In this document: one piece after another, positions 54,401 to 61,736 of the stretch
Layout of the letters: each line of letters opens with the position of its first letter
Position numbering within the stretch: position 1 is the first letter of the stretch
Source of the DNA: CAZUHB01 sp964620445
GTDB lineage: Bacteria; Planctomycetota; B15-G4; CAYZWU01
Reading direction: 5' to 3'
DNA: 64,000 bases
Assembly (NCBI GenBank): GCA_964620445.1
Contig: CAZUHB010000010.1
Coordinates: forward strand, 62,001 to 126,000
Notes under the pieces: generated by a model
The model's input: only the letters and a program-made list of their open reading frames with translations
The model's database searches: none
Told to the model about the DNA's origin: nothing
Program-made: the position numbers and the translations under genes

Positions 54401-54957
54401 AAAACCGAACCGGGATCGGCCGCAACACCCACCTGGGCGGCGCGCGCGGCCACGGCGCCGATGCTGTCGAACTGGTTGAAGCTCGCCATGATCGGTCCGA
54501 GAGGAAGGCCGCTCCTGTGCGTGAGCAGGTGGTCGACGGTGATCGCATTCAGTGGCTCCACGTCGAAGGACGGAATGTATGTGCACGCCCGGTCGTCGAC
54601 GGAGAGCGTCCCCTCGTCGATGAGCATCTGGATCGCCGTCCCGGTGATCGGTTTTGTCATCGACCGGATGTTGAAGATCGTGTCCCGCTTCATCGGGATC
54701 TCGTCCTCCCGGTCCTGCCAACCGTACGCTTCGTGAAGCACGGTCCGCCGGTTCTTCACCACGAGCAGCGTGGCACCCACGATACGGCCGCTCTCGACGT
54801 ATTGTTCGACCGTAGCGGCCAGATCGTCGAGGGCGCGTCTCGATAGTCCCTGGCTCTCGGGTGCGGCCGGCGCGAAGTCGCCGTGGGATTCGGCCGCGGC
54901 CGAGCGGAGCGCGAGAGCGAGCAAAGCAAGAAGTATCCACTTGGATAAACGGTTCAT
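51442..54957 (-). CDS. exported fusion: two beta-lactamase-family serine hydrolase domains plus S41 protease with PDZ
   Basis: 1171 residues. AAGGAG is 8 nt before ATG 54957, and the signal peptide is WILLALLALALRSAAA. Domain 1 (about 30-410) is a class C beta-lactamase-like hydrolase with Ser99 in S-M-T-K. Domain 2 (about 420-780) repeats the fold with Ser468 in S-T-T-K and a Y-N-N motif. Domain 3 (about 810-1171) is a C-terminal-processing-type S41 protease: a PDZ segment (GGPAERAGVRPGWEIVGIG), IGYIAFNGFFDP, VIIDIRGNGGG, and the serine cluster SGSSSEVF with the likely nucleophile at Ser1076. Each module is normally a separate protein. It may act on D-Ala/D-Asp peptides or damaged secreted proteins; this is inference. 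Confidence 0.87.
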   Translation of the reverse strand: MNRLSKWILLALLALALRSAAAESHGDFAPAAPESQGLSRRALDDLAATVEQYVESGRIVGATLLVVKNRRTVLHEAYGWQDREDEIPMKRDTIFNIRSMTKPITGTAIQMLIDEGTLSVDDRACTYIPSFDVEPLNAITVDHLLTHRSGLPLGPIMASFNQFDSIGAVAARAAQVGVAADPGSVFQYSDPGSDTLGAILAAASAQSIDSFFQKRIFDPLGMKDTIAVVDTSDQRTSRIASLYVGQEGAWYRIWKPDAQPLYPFAYGSQSVYSTSMDYARFLALWMDGGLAGRKRLLSADAVERALTPRSPMAYPNGFSGTKVCYGQMWMLYMDETARGAESETNRVTLFGHGGSDGTLAWAWPDQDLMVLYFSQSRGQKAGIELDSVVDRLLIHGEEEAEAERPPDREQRLEILVADLEKKRQAQHIPGMAIAVVQDDALVLARGFGLADMEKKTLVTEETLFAIGSTTKAFTAALVGMLVDEGAMQWDDPVANHLPWFTPKVDCNDPGATLTIRDLLSHRTGFACLDLLWAGGNLSREEVLRQATDAVPVAPFREKYIYNNVMFMAAGEAAARAADTGWESLVAERIFGPLSMKSTITSTQRARDDRRLARGYQWNEKKKKHTRLRMRKVHSAAPSGAIISNALDMSNWLRFQLGRGSFGKARLLSERQLRETWTGQIAINDKMSYCLGWALVENDRGSFVTHNGAVGGYASDVTLFPDHDLGVVLLMNRTAAPLLNEARHMVFDALVTNTPPEEKEASLTPEIQKLNLESFDRVWERVNERYWDPDFGGVDWQAVRDELRPRVEKATTMHEVRSLMEEAVGRLGASHFAIIPSEVYRKLDDPADPGSREGVAGLDLRVIDGHALVTAVTEGGPAERAGVRPGWEIVGIGAFDLLARVRELSEQMAPSLTGAYRLWGIAASRLRGPVGKELEISFIDGEGKKVSRTITLARERGRKVRFGHFPDFHVWIDVRDLGDDIGYIAFNGFFDPAYIMTAFNDAMRSFRDTRGVIIDIRGNGGGMGEMCLGMMGWLIQGEGRHLGTVLARDYKLEVLVKPRAETYTGPVAVLVDGLSGSSSEVFASGLQDLGRACIVGSRTGGAVLGCRLERLPNGDGFEYADSNYISAKRGGAVEGTGVLPDIEVKPTRKALLAGRDPVVDAAVQWIVEQTKR

Positions 54958-55053
54958 GACCGTGACTCCTTCATCGGTGGGGGTGCCTGCAGTATCGGGT
55001 GCCGTCAAGTGTGCGACATACGCCATAAATCGGTCGGGGCCGCGCCGTCGCCG

Positions 55054-56472
55054 TCAGCCGTCGCCAGGGGCACGGGCGGTCCGGCCACGGAGATGTACGA
55101 GCGGCGGAATCCCCCCAGCGGCGGCGAGCAGGAGAAGAAGAGCGGCATGGCTTGGCCAGGGAACTTTGGTTCCGAGACAGACCATGTTGCCCACGAAGAC
55201 CCCCATACCTGAGACGAGACAGATCCAGCCTCGAACTCCGTCGCCCGCCGCGGCGCTCGTCAAGCCCCCCGCGAGGCACGGAACCGCCGCAACTAGGGGA
55301 ACGAGCAGCCGCCCGCCGGGATCGCCATCGAAATCCTCGAACCGGAAGACGCCCGTTTTGAGCCAGGTGTTCGCCAGATTGGTCCCGAGTGCGGTGAGCC
55401 AGAGAAAGAATCCCGTGGCGAGACCGTGCAGATAGACGCCGCGCATCACCGATTCGGGCCGAACGGGCAGAACCGCCCAGGCGCCGCGGAAGTCGCTCGG
55501 CCTGCTGGCCGACGCGACGCTCAAGCCCACCGCGATGAGATTGTTCGCCATCGGCCGGAAGGCGATGAAGGAAAATCCCATTCCGATGTTCAGACTGCTT
55601 GCGGCATAGAATATATGGTTACTGGTCAGATCGACGAACTGGTTCAGAGCGATCAGAAGGGCCTCGACCGCAACGATGACGGTCGCGAGCGGTAGGGGTT
55701 TCAGCCAGAGATCTCGCCGCAGCCGCACCATGGGGGGAATTCCTCTCCTCCATCGCGCCTTCGAAGAGCCTGCCGATCGATTCCAGAGCCTGGGGAGAGT
55801 CGGTTCGCGGTTCACAGACCAGAGACAGAGGATCGAGAGTCCGATCGATGTCGCTGTCAAACGGAGAGGCTCGGCCAGGAATCCGAGTTTCATGGAGACC
55901 AGGAGCAGGCAGAGCAGGATGAGCGGCTTCACGAGCCAGAAGTGGATGTTTCGCGCCGGCGACGCCCAGATCAACAGCGCGGGTAGAACGAGCAGCATAC
56001 CCATGGCGCTGTCGATCAGGAATCTGGTGCGGAACGCGCTCTGCCCGCCGGGGTCCTCGTGAAGCACAAGCGACACGCCAGGAAAGGTCCCCGCGATAAG
56101 CACGAGCCCGCGCACGGCTATAATGAAAGTAAGAACGACGAGAACCTCAGCCACGACGCGTGCTCTCGGCCCGATCGGCAAGGTGGGCAGAGCGCGCGTG
56201 GCGAAGACCTCGAAAGGTTTTCCTCCGAGGACCTGGCCCGGTACGACAAATCCCGCCATCATCGACCACGTGACGACCCAGAGGAGATAGATGGCCGCTC
56301 CGCTCAGGCTGTCGCCGCCGAGACTCACTCCCTTGATCGCACCCGAGGAGTCGATGATGCCCGGCCAGAAGAAGAGACTTGTCACGGCGCAGAGAAGGAG
56401 CACTATCGCGGCGAAGGTTGACGATGCTGTTAGCTTCAGTTGAATGACCCAGTGCTTGATTATCGCTCTCAT
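55054..56472 (-). CDS. ABC transporter permease (polytopic membrane protein)
   Basis: 472 residues with roughly eleven hydrophobic segments (for example FAAIVLLLCAVTSLFFWPGI, VVTWSMMAGFVVPGQVLGG, VVAEVLVVLTFIIAVRGLVLIAG). No known substrate motif was recognised. ATG 56472 overlaps the stop of the ATP-binding gene (ATGA), so it is the membrane partner of that ATPase. With the GntR-type gene in front, the unit resembles YtrA/YtrB-style modules, in which the regulator controls its own exporter. It could export a drug, peptide or lipid; no direct evidence. The next gene starts 96 nt further along. Confidence 0.78.
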   Translation of the reverse strand: MRAIIKHWVIQLKLTASSTFAAIVLLLCAVTSLFFWPGIIDSSGAIKGVSLGGDSLSGAAIYLLWVVTWSMMAGFVVPGQVLGGKPFEVFATRALPTLPIGPRARVVAEVLVVLTFIIAVRGLVLIAGTFPGVSLVLHEDPGGQSAFRTRFLIDSAMGMLLVLPALLIWASPARNIHFWLVKPLILLCLLLVSMKLGFLAEPLRLTATSIGLSILCLWSVNREPTLPRLWNRSAGSSKARWRRGIPPMVRLRRDLWLKPLPLATVIVAVEALLIALNQFVDLTSNHIFYAASSLNIGMGFSFIAFRPMANNLIAVGLSVASASRPSDFRGAWAVLPVRPESVMRGVYLHGLATGFFLWLTALGTNLANTWLKTGVFRFEDFDGDPGGRLLVPLVAAVPCLAGGLTSAAAGDGVRGWICLVSGMGVFVGNMVCLGTKVPWPSHAALLLLLAAAGGIPPLVHLRGRTARAPGDG

Positions 56473-57179
56473 CCTGCCGCTCCCCAGGCCATGAGGGCTT
56501 CTTCGAGGGTGCGCCCGTCGCCGACCAGTTCATCGGTCAGCCCTTCGGTGACGACCGAGCCTTTGTCGAGCACGAGGAGACGGTCGGAGATCCTCTCCAC
56601 GTCCTGCAAGAGGTGGGAGCTGATGATGACCGTCCGCGCTGGATCGCGCACCACGTCGAGGACGCTCTCGAGGAGCGTATGGCGACCTGCCAGATCAAGG
56701 CCTGACGCGGGCTCGTCGAGAAGGAGCACCCTCGGTTTGAAACCCATGGCGAGCACGAGGCGTATGCGGGTGGCCTGACCCTTGGAAAGCTTGGCCACAT
56801 GCATCGTCGGATCGAGCCTGAAACGCACGAGCAGGTCCTCGACCAGATCGCGGTCCCAGCTTTCGTAGTAACCGGACACCGTTCGCAGCAGTTTGTTGAT
56901 CCGCAGCGCGAAGAGGGGCATGTCGTCGCTCATGAATCCGAGAGCGGAACGGACCTCGACGGGCGACGACCATGGTTTGCGGCCCATAACCCTTAACTCG
57001 CCGCTGGTGGGGGGGAGCAGTCCGGCCAGGAGTTCGAGAAGAGTTGTTTTTCCCGCGCCGTTGGGGCCGACGAGGCCGATGACCTGGCCGGGCGCCACGG
57101 ACCACTGGGGAATTCGCAGCAAAAATGATCCCCGCTTCAGGCGGAGTTCGTTCAACGCGATGAGATCGGCATCAGTCAT
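56469..57179 (-). CDS. ABC transporter ATP-binding protein
   Basis: 236 residues. Walker A is GPNGAGKTTLL (about residues 36-46), the signature is LSKGQATRIRL (a Lys variant of LSGGQ), Walker B is VLLLDEPASGLD, and the switch His lies in IISSHLL. All nucleotide-binding motifs are present, so it should be active. It resembles the YxlF/CcmA-type single-domain ATPases that pair with a separate permease. Its start overlaps the end of the gntR gene by 8 nt, and its end overlaps the permease by 4 nt, forming a tight three-gene operon. Confidence 0.94.
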   Translation of the reverse strand: MTDADLIALNELRLKRGSFLLRIPQWSVAPGQVIGLVGPNGAGKTTLLELLAGLLPPTSGELRVMGRKPWSSPVEVRSALGFMSDDMPLFALRINKLLRTVSGYYESWDRDLVEDLLVRFRLDPTMHVAKLSKGQATRIRLVLAMGFKPRVLLLDEPASGLDLAGRHTLLESVLDVVRDPARTVIISSHLLQDVERISDRLLVLDKGSVVTEGLTDELVGDGRTLEEALMAWGAAG

Positions 57180-57570
57180 CGTGATTATCCTTTTCTGAAA
57201 GCAATTCGTTCACGAATTCCCTTATCTCCGAATCGTCCACGCCGAGACGCCGCGCCCTGGCAAGAGCGTCCCAGAGCCCTGCGCGGGCTTCGGTGATGGA
57301 CTGTTCGCGCGAAGCGGCCTCGATCCGTTCGGCAACGAAAGTGCCCTGCCCCTGGCGGCGAACGATCAGACCTGCCGCTTCCAGGTCGGCGTAGGATCGG
57401 CGGATCGTGATCAGGGAGACGAGCAACTGGGCGGCCAGGTCGCGTACGGATGGCAGCTTGGTCCGCGGCGGAAGCTGGCCGGATCTGATGAACTGGGTCA
57501 GCTGGTCCATGATCTGCCGGTAGTAGGGCACTCCCGATGCGTCGCTGAGCTGGATGGGAATTCGATCCAT
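57172..57570 (-). CDS. GntR-family regulator (YtrA-type)
   Basis: 132 residues from ATG 57570 (GGAGA upstream); an upstream in-frame start would pass through the operator. The winged helix is at residues ~10-75: YYRQIMDQLTQFIRSGQLPPRTKLPSVRDLAAQLLVSLITIRRSYADLEAAGLIVRRQGQGTFV is the classic GntR HTH. The short helical C-terminus (about 55 residues) lacks a large ligand domain, as in the YtrA subfamily. It is the first gene of an operon with an ABC ATPase and permease, and a perfect palindrome lies 17 nt upstream. It probably represses this operon and responds to a cell-envelope-type signal. Confidence 0.9.
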   Translation of the reverse strand: MDRIPIQLSDASGVPYYRQIMDQLTQFIRSGQLPPRTKLPSVRDLAAQLLVSLITIRRSYADLEAAGLIVRRQGQGTFVAERIEAASREQSITEARAGLWDALARARRLGVDDSEIREFVNELLSEKDNHDD

Positions 57571-57586
57571 CGTATTCTCCGTTAGT

Positions 57587-57604
57587 GTGTATAAGCATAT
57601 ACAC
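57587..57604 (-). promoter_or_regulatory. palindromic operator for the GntR regulator
   Basis: GTGTATA-AGCA-TATACAC, a perfect 7+7 inverted repeat, lies 17 nt before the gntR start codon and overlaps any plausible -10 element. GntR/YtrA-type repressors bind such GT(N)xAC palindromes, so this is the probable autoregulatory site. Confidence 0.75.
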
Positions 57605-57842
57605 ATCGACACACCGAGTCAAGAGGCTTGAAGATTTTTTTCCCGCCGAGACGGAGCCGTCCCAAATCCGCTTGGAATAGAGAATTGATATGGAAGCCTC
57701 GAAGAGGAGGGACTACTATATTTTCACCAGTCGAGGGATCATATTTGTTGTCAGGTGTCTGGCTCGCATCGATCAGGCACGGCCCGCGCAGCGGGCGCGG
57801 AGAGCTGTCGAGAAGAAACCTGATTCCTTTCGGAGGTGTGCT

Positions 57843-59567
57843 GTGTCGAGCAAACTCATTGTCAGCGCTATTCTTATAATCCTCGCTTCTCCGGTCGTAC
57901 CGGGAACCGCAGTGGCATTCGGGTGGGGTGACACGGTTACGGTTTGGGTCGATGACGCCCATACGAGCAAGATTACCGTGCCCAAACTCGATCCGGACCA
58001 GATCGCCGATCCTTCGAGCCTCAGCCTTGGCGTGGGTAAATCGCAGGGATTCTTCGGCGTCTCGATCGGATGGTCGAGAAAGAAGGGCATCGACTACACA
58101 GAGAAGATGGAGGAGCTGATCGAGAAGATCAGGGACCTCTGCGAGGAATTCAACGACGGCGATCTGAGCCTCGAAACATACCGCAGGCGATTGCGCGCCA
58201 TCTACGAGTCGCTCGAGATGGCTCGGCGCCTGAAGGTGGAACTCATGGCGTCCCTTACCATGGAATCGCAAGAGGCCTTCGTGAAAATGGACGAGGTCCT
58301 CGGCATTCCGCCGCGGAGTCTCGACGAGGTCAAGGCCAACGTGGACGAGGCGATCGCGATTTTCAGAGGCGACGTGGACGCCTTGCCCTACGAGGGCCCG
58401 CCTCCGGAATCGGTCGAGCGCGATACCGGGGACGCTCTGAGCGCCCAGGCTGAGTGGGAGCGCGAACTGGAGAAAACGAGACAATCGATGAACCAGTGCT
58501 TCCTCGACTTCAAGAGGAGCGTGGACGCGCCGGAGCGGGAGGAATCGCCGGTCTCGGCCGAGCGGATCACCATCTGGAAGGACAAGGCCCGCACCGAGAG
58601 AATCACCGTGTACAAGCTGGACGTGAAGAACATCGTCGACGATGTCCAGAAGAGCCTCACACTGCAATACAAATACTCGAACTGCCTGTTCAGCGTTTGC
58701 CTCGGACCGCGCACAACGTGGGCGCTGAAGCAGTCCGCGCGGTACGATCAGGCTGCCCAGATGCTCATCCTCAAGTACAAGCGGCTCTGCCTCGAGTACA
58801 ACTCATGCATCATCTCGCAGGAGGAGTACCTCGAACGCTTGGGAGAACTTCACGAAGCCGAGGAGCGGGCCTTCTTCGCGCGGGAGCGATTCGCCGAGAG
58901 CCTGCACAACCGGATGGTCGAGCTCTTTGCCAAGATGGACGAGATGATCGAGGAGGAGGGCGGCATGGCCAAGCCGGGCGAAGCCGACGCCCTCGAAGCT
59001 CTCGCACGGATGAAGTCGAAGGAATGGGAGCGGTCGAAGAAAACCAAGGCCGGCCCTTCGCTCGTGGACAGGATGAGCCAGCAGCACCTGGAGTCGATGT
59101 CGGCGTCCGAGATGGAGCAGTTCGAGAAGAGCGTCGACGAGGTGGATGTCACCCCGAGCGGCGAGCAGATCGAGGTCTGGGTCGACGACGCGCAAACCCG
59201 CAAGGCGACCGTGTACAAGATCGACACCGACCTTTTCGCACAAAACGTCGAGACACGGCTGTCGCTTCACGTCACCTGGTTCGATTTCGGACCGGAGATG
59301 ACGTGGGCCAAGAAGAGGGGGATCGATTACACCGAGGTCTGCCAGCTGCTGATCGTCAAGTTCAAGCAGCTCTGCATGGAGTTCAACTCGCAACTGGTCA
59401 GTCTCGAATCGTTCGACCGGCGCCGGAATGAAATCGACGAGGCCGTGGAGAAAGCCTCCATGGTTCGCGAACGTATGGTCGGTTTCATTCAGAAAATGAA
59501 AGAGGGAGCTTTCCAGGAACTGGAGCGCCAGATGGAGCTCTTGAAAGAACGGAAAGGCGGGGGTTGA
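57843..59567 (+). CDS. secreted protein with three ~170-residue internal repeats, family unknown
   Basis: 574 residues. GGAGG is 6 nt before GTG 57843, and a signal peptide follows (KLIVSAILIILASPVVPGTAVA). Three homologous units follow, each opening with a strand VWVDDAHTSKITVPKLD, IWKDKARTERITVYKLD or VWVDDAQTRKATVYKID. Each continues with a G-P-x-x-T-W-A-like turn (VSIGWSRKKGIDYTEKM; LGPRTTWALKQSARYDQA; FGPEMTWAKKRGIDYTEV) and long charged helices (MEELIEKIRDLCEEFNDGDLSLETYRRRL). The first unit is the most divergent. No enzyme motif is visible. It is likely a periplasmic structural or binding protein with beta-strand heads and helical-hairpin tails. It diverges from the gntR gene and ends at a strong terminator. 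Confidence 0.78.
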   Translation: MSSKLIVSAILIILASPVVPGTAVAFGWGDTVTVWVDDAHTSKITVPKLDPDQIADPSSLSLGVGKSQGFFGVSIGWSRKKGIDYTEKMEELIEKIRDLCEEFNDGDLSLETYRRRLRAIYESLEMARRLKVELMASLTMESQEAFVKMDEVLGIPPRSLDEVKANVDEAIAIFRGDVDALPYEGPPPESVERDTGDALSAQAEWERELEKTRQSMNQCFLDFKRSVDAPEREESPVSAERITIWKDKARTERITVYKLDVKNIVDDVQKSLTLQYKYSNCLFSVCLGPRTTWALKQSARYDQAAQMLILKYKRLCLEYNSCIISQEEYLERLGELHEAEERAFFARERFAESLHNRMVELFAKMDEMIEEEGGMAKPGEADALEALARMKSKEWERSKKTKAGPSLVDRMSQQHLESMSASEMEQFEKSVDEVDVTPSGEQIEVWVDDAQTRKATVYKIDTDLFAQNVETRLSLHVTWFDFGPEMTWAKKRGIDYTEVCQLLIVKFKQLCMEFNSQLVSLESFDRRRNEIDEAVEKASMVRERMVGFIQKMKEGAFQELERQMELLKERKGGG

Positions 59568-59581
59568 GAGCGCATCGCGAC

Positions 59582-59617
59582 AAAAAAGGGGGGCGTTGAA
59601 TCGCCCCCCTTTTTTTT
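59582..59617. terminator. bidirectional intrinsic terminator
   Basis: AAAAAA then GGGGGGCG (59588-59595), loop TTGAAT, CGCCCCCC (59602-59609), then eight T. The 8-bp GC stem is flanked by A and T runs, so it can end both convergent genes at 59567 (plus) and 59661 (minus). Confidence 0.9.
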
Positions 59618-59660
59618 ATCCCTGACAGTCGTCCCGATCCCGGCCCCGGGATGATCGCGC

Positions 59661-60437
59661 CTATTTCGATTCGATCCGCGCGAGCCGGCCCTCGAGTTCG
59701 GCGATCTTTTTCTTCATCGCCGTCAATGACGTTTTCATCTCGCTGACCGCCTTCACGAAACCTGAACCCTCGGCGCCGGCCACCTGGTCGATCTCGGCGC
59801 AGATTGCGGCGATCCGGCTGACCTTCGAGGCGATGCCCGTGACGAGGAGGGCATTGGCGTTTTCCACGGGGCGAATCGCCTCGCCAGAGACGGAGCTCTG
59901 ATTCATGAACGGGGTCAATGACGAGATCATGTCGCGGCAAGTGACGTTTTTCAGCGGGATGACAGTGCTCAAAACGATGCCGCGGTTCGCGTACTGATCC
60001 AATTGGCCGAGCGGAACGCTCATCGAGACCTCGATTCCCCCCAGCCGGTGTGCAGACTGAATATGCGACACCCTGTGAACCTGGGACGATCCCGAACCAC
60101 TCACGGAGTAGACGAAGCACTTGTTGAGAAGGAGACGTTCGAAGAAACCCTGGAATTCCGAGCGGGATACGGCGACCTGAGATGTGAACGAACAAGTCAC
60201 GCCGTTCATCTCTTCCTTGTTGAATAGAATCGGGTAACCGAGAACCTCGCTGGAAAACCTGAGCAAGTCTTCCATGGTGAGCGTGTTTCCTTTGGCGAGA
60301 GGAAAGACGATGAGATCCTTTTCTTCACCCTGGTCCGGCCCGGCCAAACAGGGACTGTCCGACGCAATACCGAGCGCGAGACCGGCGCAGACGCAGAGGA
60401 GAATAGGAAGACTATAGGATTTGGCTGTCGATAGCAT
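59661..60437 (-). CDS. orphan secretin N-domain-like secreted protein
   Basis: 258 residues. GGAGG is 7 nt before ATG 60437; signal peptide LPILLCVCAGLALGIA. Residues ~40-115 resemble a secretin/TonB short N-terminal (N0/STN) domain (LIVFPLAKGNTLTMEDLLRF, PILFNKEEMNGVTCSF). Residues ~150-215 match an N1-type domain (VIPLKNVTCRDMISSLTPFM, VENANALLVTGIASKVSRI), the pattern found in GspD/PilQ. The pore-forming secretin domain is absent, and the C-terminus is a short coiled coil (MKTSLTAMKKKIAELEGRLARI). Similar stand-alone N-domain proteins occur in Planctomycetota-type genomes. Partner unknown. Confidence 0.72.
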   Translation of the reverse strand: MLSTAKSYSLPILLCVCAGLALGIASDSPCLAGPDQGEEKDLIVFPLAKGNTLTMEDLLRFSSEVLGYPILFNKEEMNGVTCSFTSQVAVSRSEFQGFFERLLLNKCFVYSVSGSGSSQVHRVSHIQSAHRLGGIEVSMSVPLGQLDQYANRGIVLSTVIPLKNVTCRDMISSLTPFMNQSSVSGEAIRPVENANALLVTGIASKVSRIAAICAEIDQVAGAEGSGFVKAVSEMKTSLTAMKKKIAELEGRLARIESK

Positions 60438-60746
60438 GGCATAACCTCCAAGTTACAGAGAGCGGATTGCGCGCGCATGTCAGTTGCAGCTTGGACCATC
60501 GGCGGATCCGGATTATTCCCCCGAGTCGGCGATTTACATCCCCGACCTGGAAGGTGTCGCCGATTTCGAGCGGGCGCCGCCGGGTTCCGGTCCAATCGAT
60601 CGTGGTGCTCATTTTCTGGAATAGAGGGTAGGGAATTTACAATTTGCCCTGTTATGATGATTCTCGGACTCGCCGTGTGGAAGAGTCTCGAACCATCCCG
60701 GTTCGGTTATCCAGACCGCACTTGACACCCTTCCGAATACTGCTTC
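60438..60746 (+). other. divergent intergenic region
   Basis: About 310 bases between the secretin-like gene (minus) and the AEC transporter (plus). An 82-codon open frame inside has no ribosome site and no protein-like composition. No repeat or clear promoter seen. Confidence 0.35.
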
Positions 60747-61688
60747 ATGAGCGAGATTTTCGAAATCGTCGATATCGTCCTGCCCGTGTTCGTCATCATC
60801 GGGATCGGCTACTGGCTCGGCACGATCGGTTTCATCTCCTCCGAGGCGAATTCCTTTCTCTCGCGGCTCGTTTATTACGTGGCCGGTCCAGCGCTGCTCT
60901 TCCGGAGTGCGCAGCAGAGTTCCCTCTCCGATTCGATCGGTCCCGTCGGATTGTTCGCGGTGGCGGTGGTCAGCCTGGTGCTGGCTTTCGGCGTCTATTT
61001 CTTCTCCGCCCGGGCGGGACCGTCGCGCCGCGGTGTGCTGGCGCAGGGCGCAAGCCGTAGCAACATGGTATTCGTCGGCCTTCCCATCGTGGTCAATGCC
61101 TTTGGCGACGAAGCGCTCGGGCCGGCCGCGGTCCTTATCGGATTCATGGTGGTCGTCTACAATCTCCTCGCCGTGATGCTGCTGACCTTGCCGCACAAGG
61201 CTGACGATAGGGGCTTGAGATCCTTGTGGGGGCGGACCTTCCTGGAGATCGTCAGAAATCCGCTCATCATCGGCAGCGGCGCGGGGATCCTCTGCTCCGC
61301 GGCCGGAATCGGCTTGCCGGTCAGCGTCGATCGCTCCCTCGATATGGTGGGGCGCATCGCAATGCCCCTGGCGCTGCTGTCGGTCGGCGCCGGGCTCGAC
61401 TTCGGCCGGCTCCGCACCGATCTCGGTCTGTCGGCCGTCATGTGCTTCATCAAGCTTGTCGTCTATCCGGGTCTGGTCTGCGGCTGTCTCGTGTTGTGCG
61501 GCATCTCGGGCGTGGAATTGAAGTCGACCGTGCTGATCATCGCCGCGCCCACGGCAGTGGTGAGCTGCATCATGGCGCGCGAGTTGAAAGGCGACGAGCA
61601 GCTTGCTGCCGCGATCGTGATCGGAACGACGGTTGCCTCTCTCGTCACCATCTCGGGATGGCTCGTGTTTTTCCGGTTCGGGCTTTGA
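60747..61688 (+). CDS. AEC-family (auxin efflux carrier-like) transporter
   Basis: 313 residues with about ten membrane segments in two halves. The first segment (VLPVFVIIGIGYWLG) and the middle GASRSNMVFVGLPIVVNAFG match the AEC family, including the conserved R-x-N-x-x-[FY]-[VI]-x-[LI]-P segment. The second half begins near NPLIIGSGAGILCSAAGIGLP. Members carry malate, malonate or related organic anions across the cytoplasmic membrane; the substrate here is not known. ATG 60747 lacks a strong ribosome site. It stands alone and converges with the dinB gene. Confidence 0.88.
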   Translation: MSEIFEIVDIVLPVFVIIGIGYWLGTIGFISSEANSFLSRLVYYVAGPALLFRSAQQSSLSDSIGPVGLFAVAVVSLVLAFGVYFFSARAGPSRRGVLAQGASRSNMVFVGLPIVVNAFGDEALGPAAVLIGFMVVVYNLLAVMLLTLPHKADDRGLRSLWGRTFLEIVRNPLIIGSGAGILCSAAGIGLPVSVDRSLDMVGRIAMPLALLSVGAGLDFGRLRTDLGLSAVMCFIKLVVYPGLVCGCLVLCGISGVELKSTVLIIAAPTAVVSCIMARELKGDEQLAAAIVIGTTVASLVTISGWLVFFRFGL

Positions 61689-61736
61689 GCCCGAGGCCGC
61701 GGCTTCGGCCGGGCCGCGGACCCGACGAATGGAATC

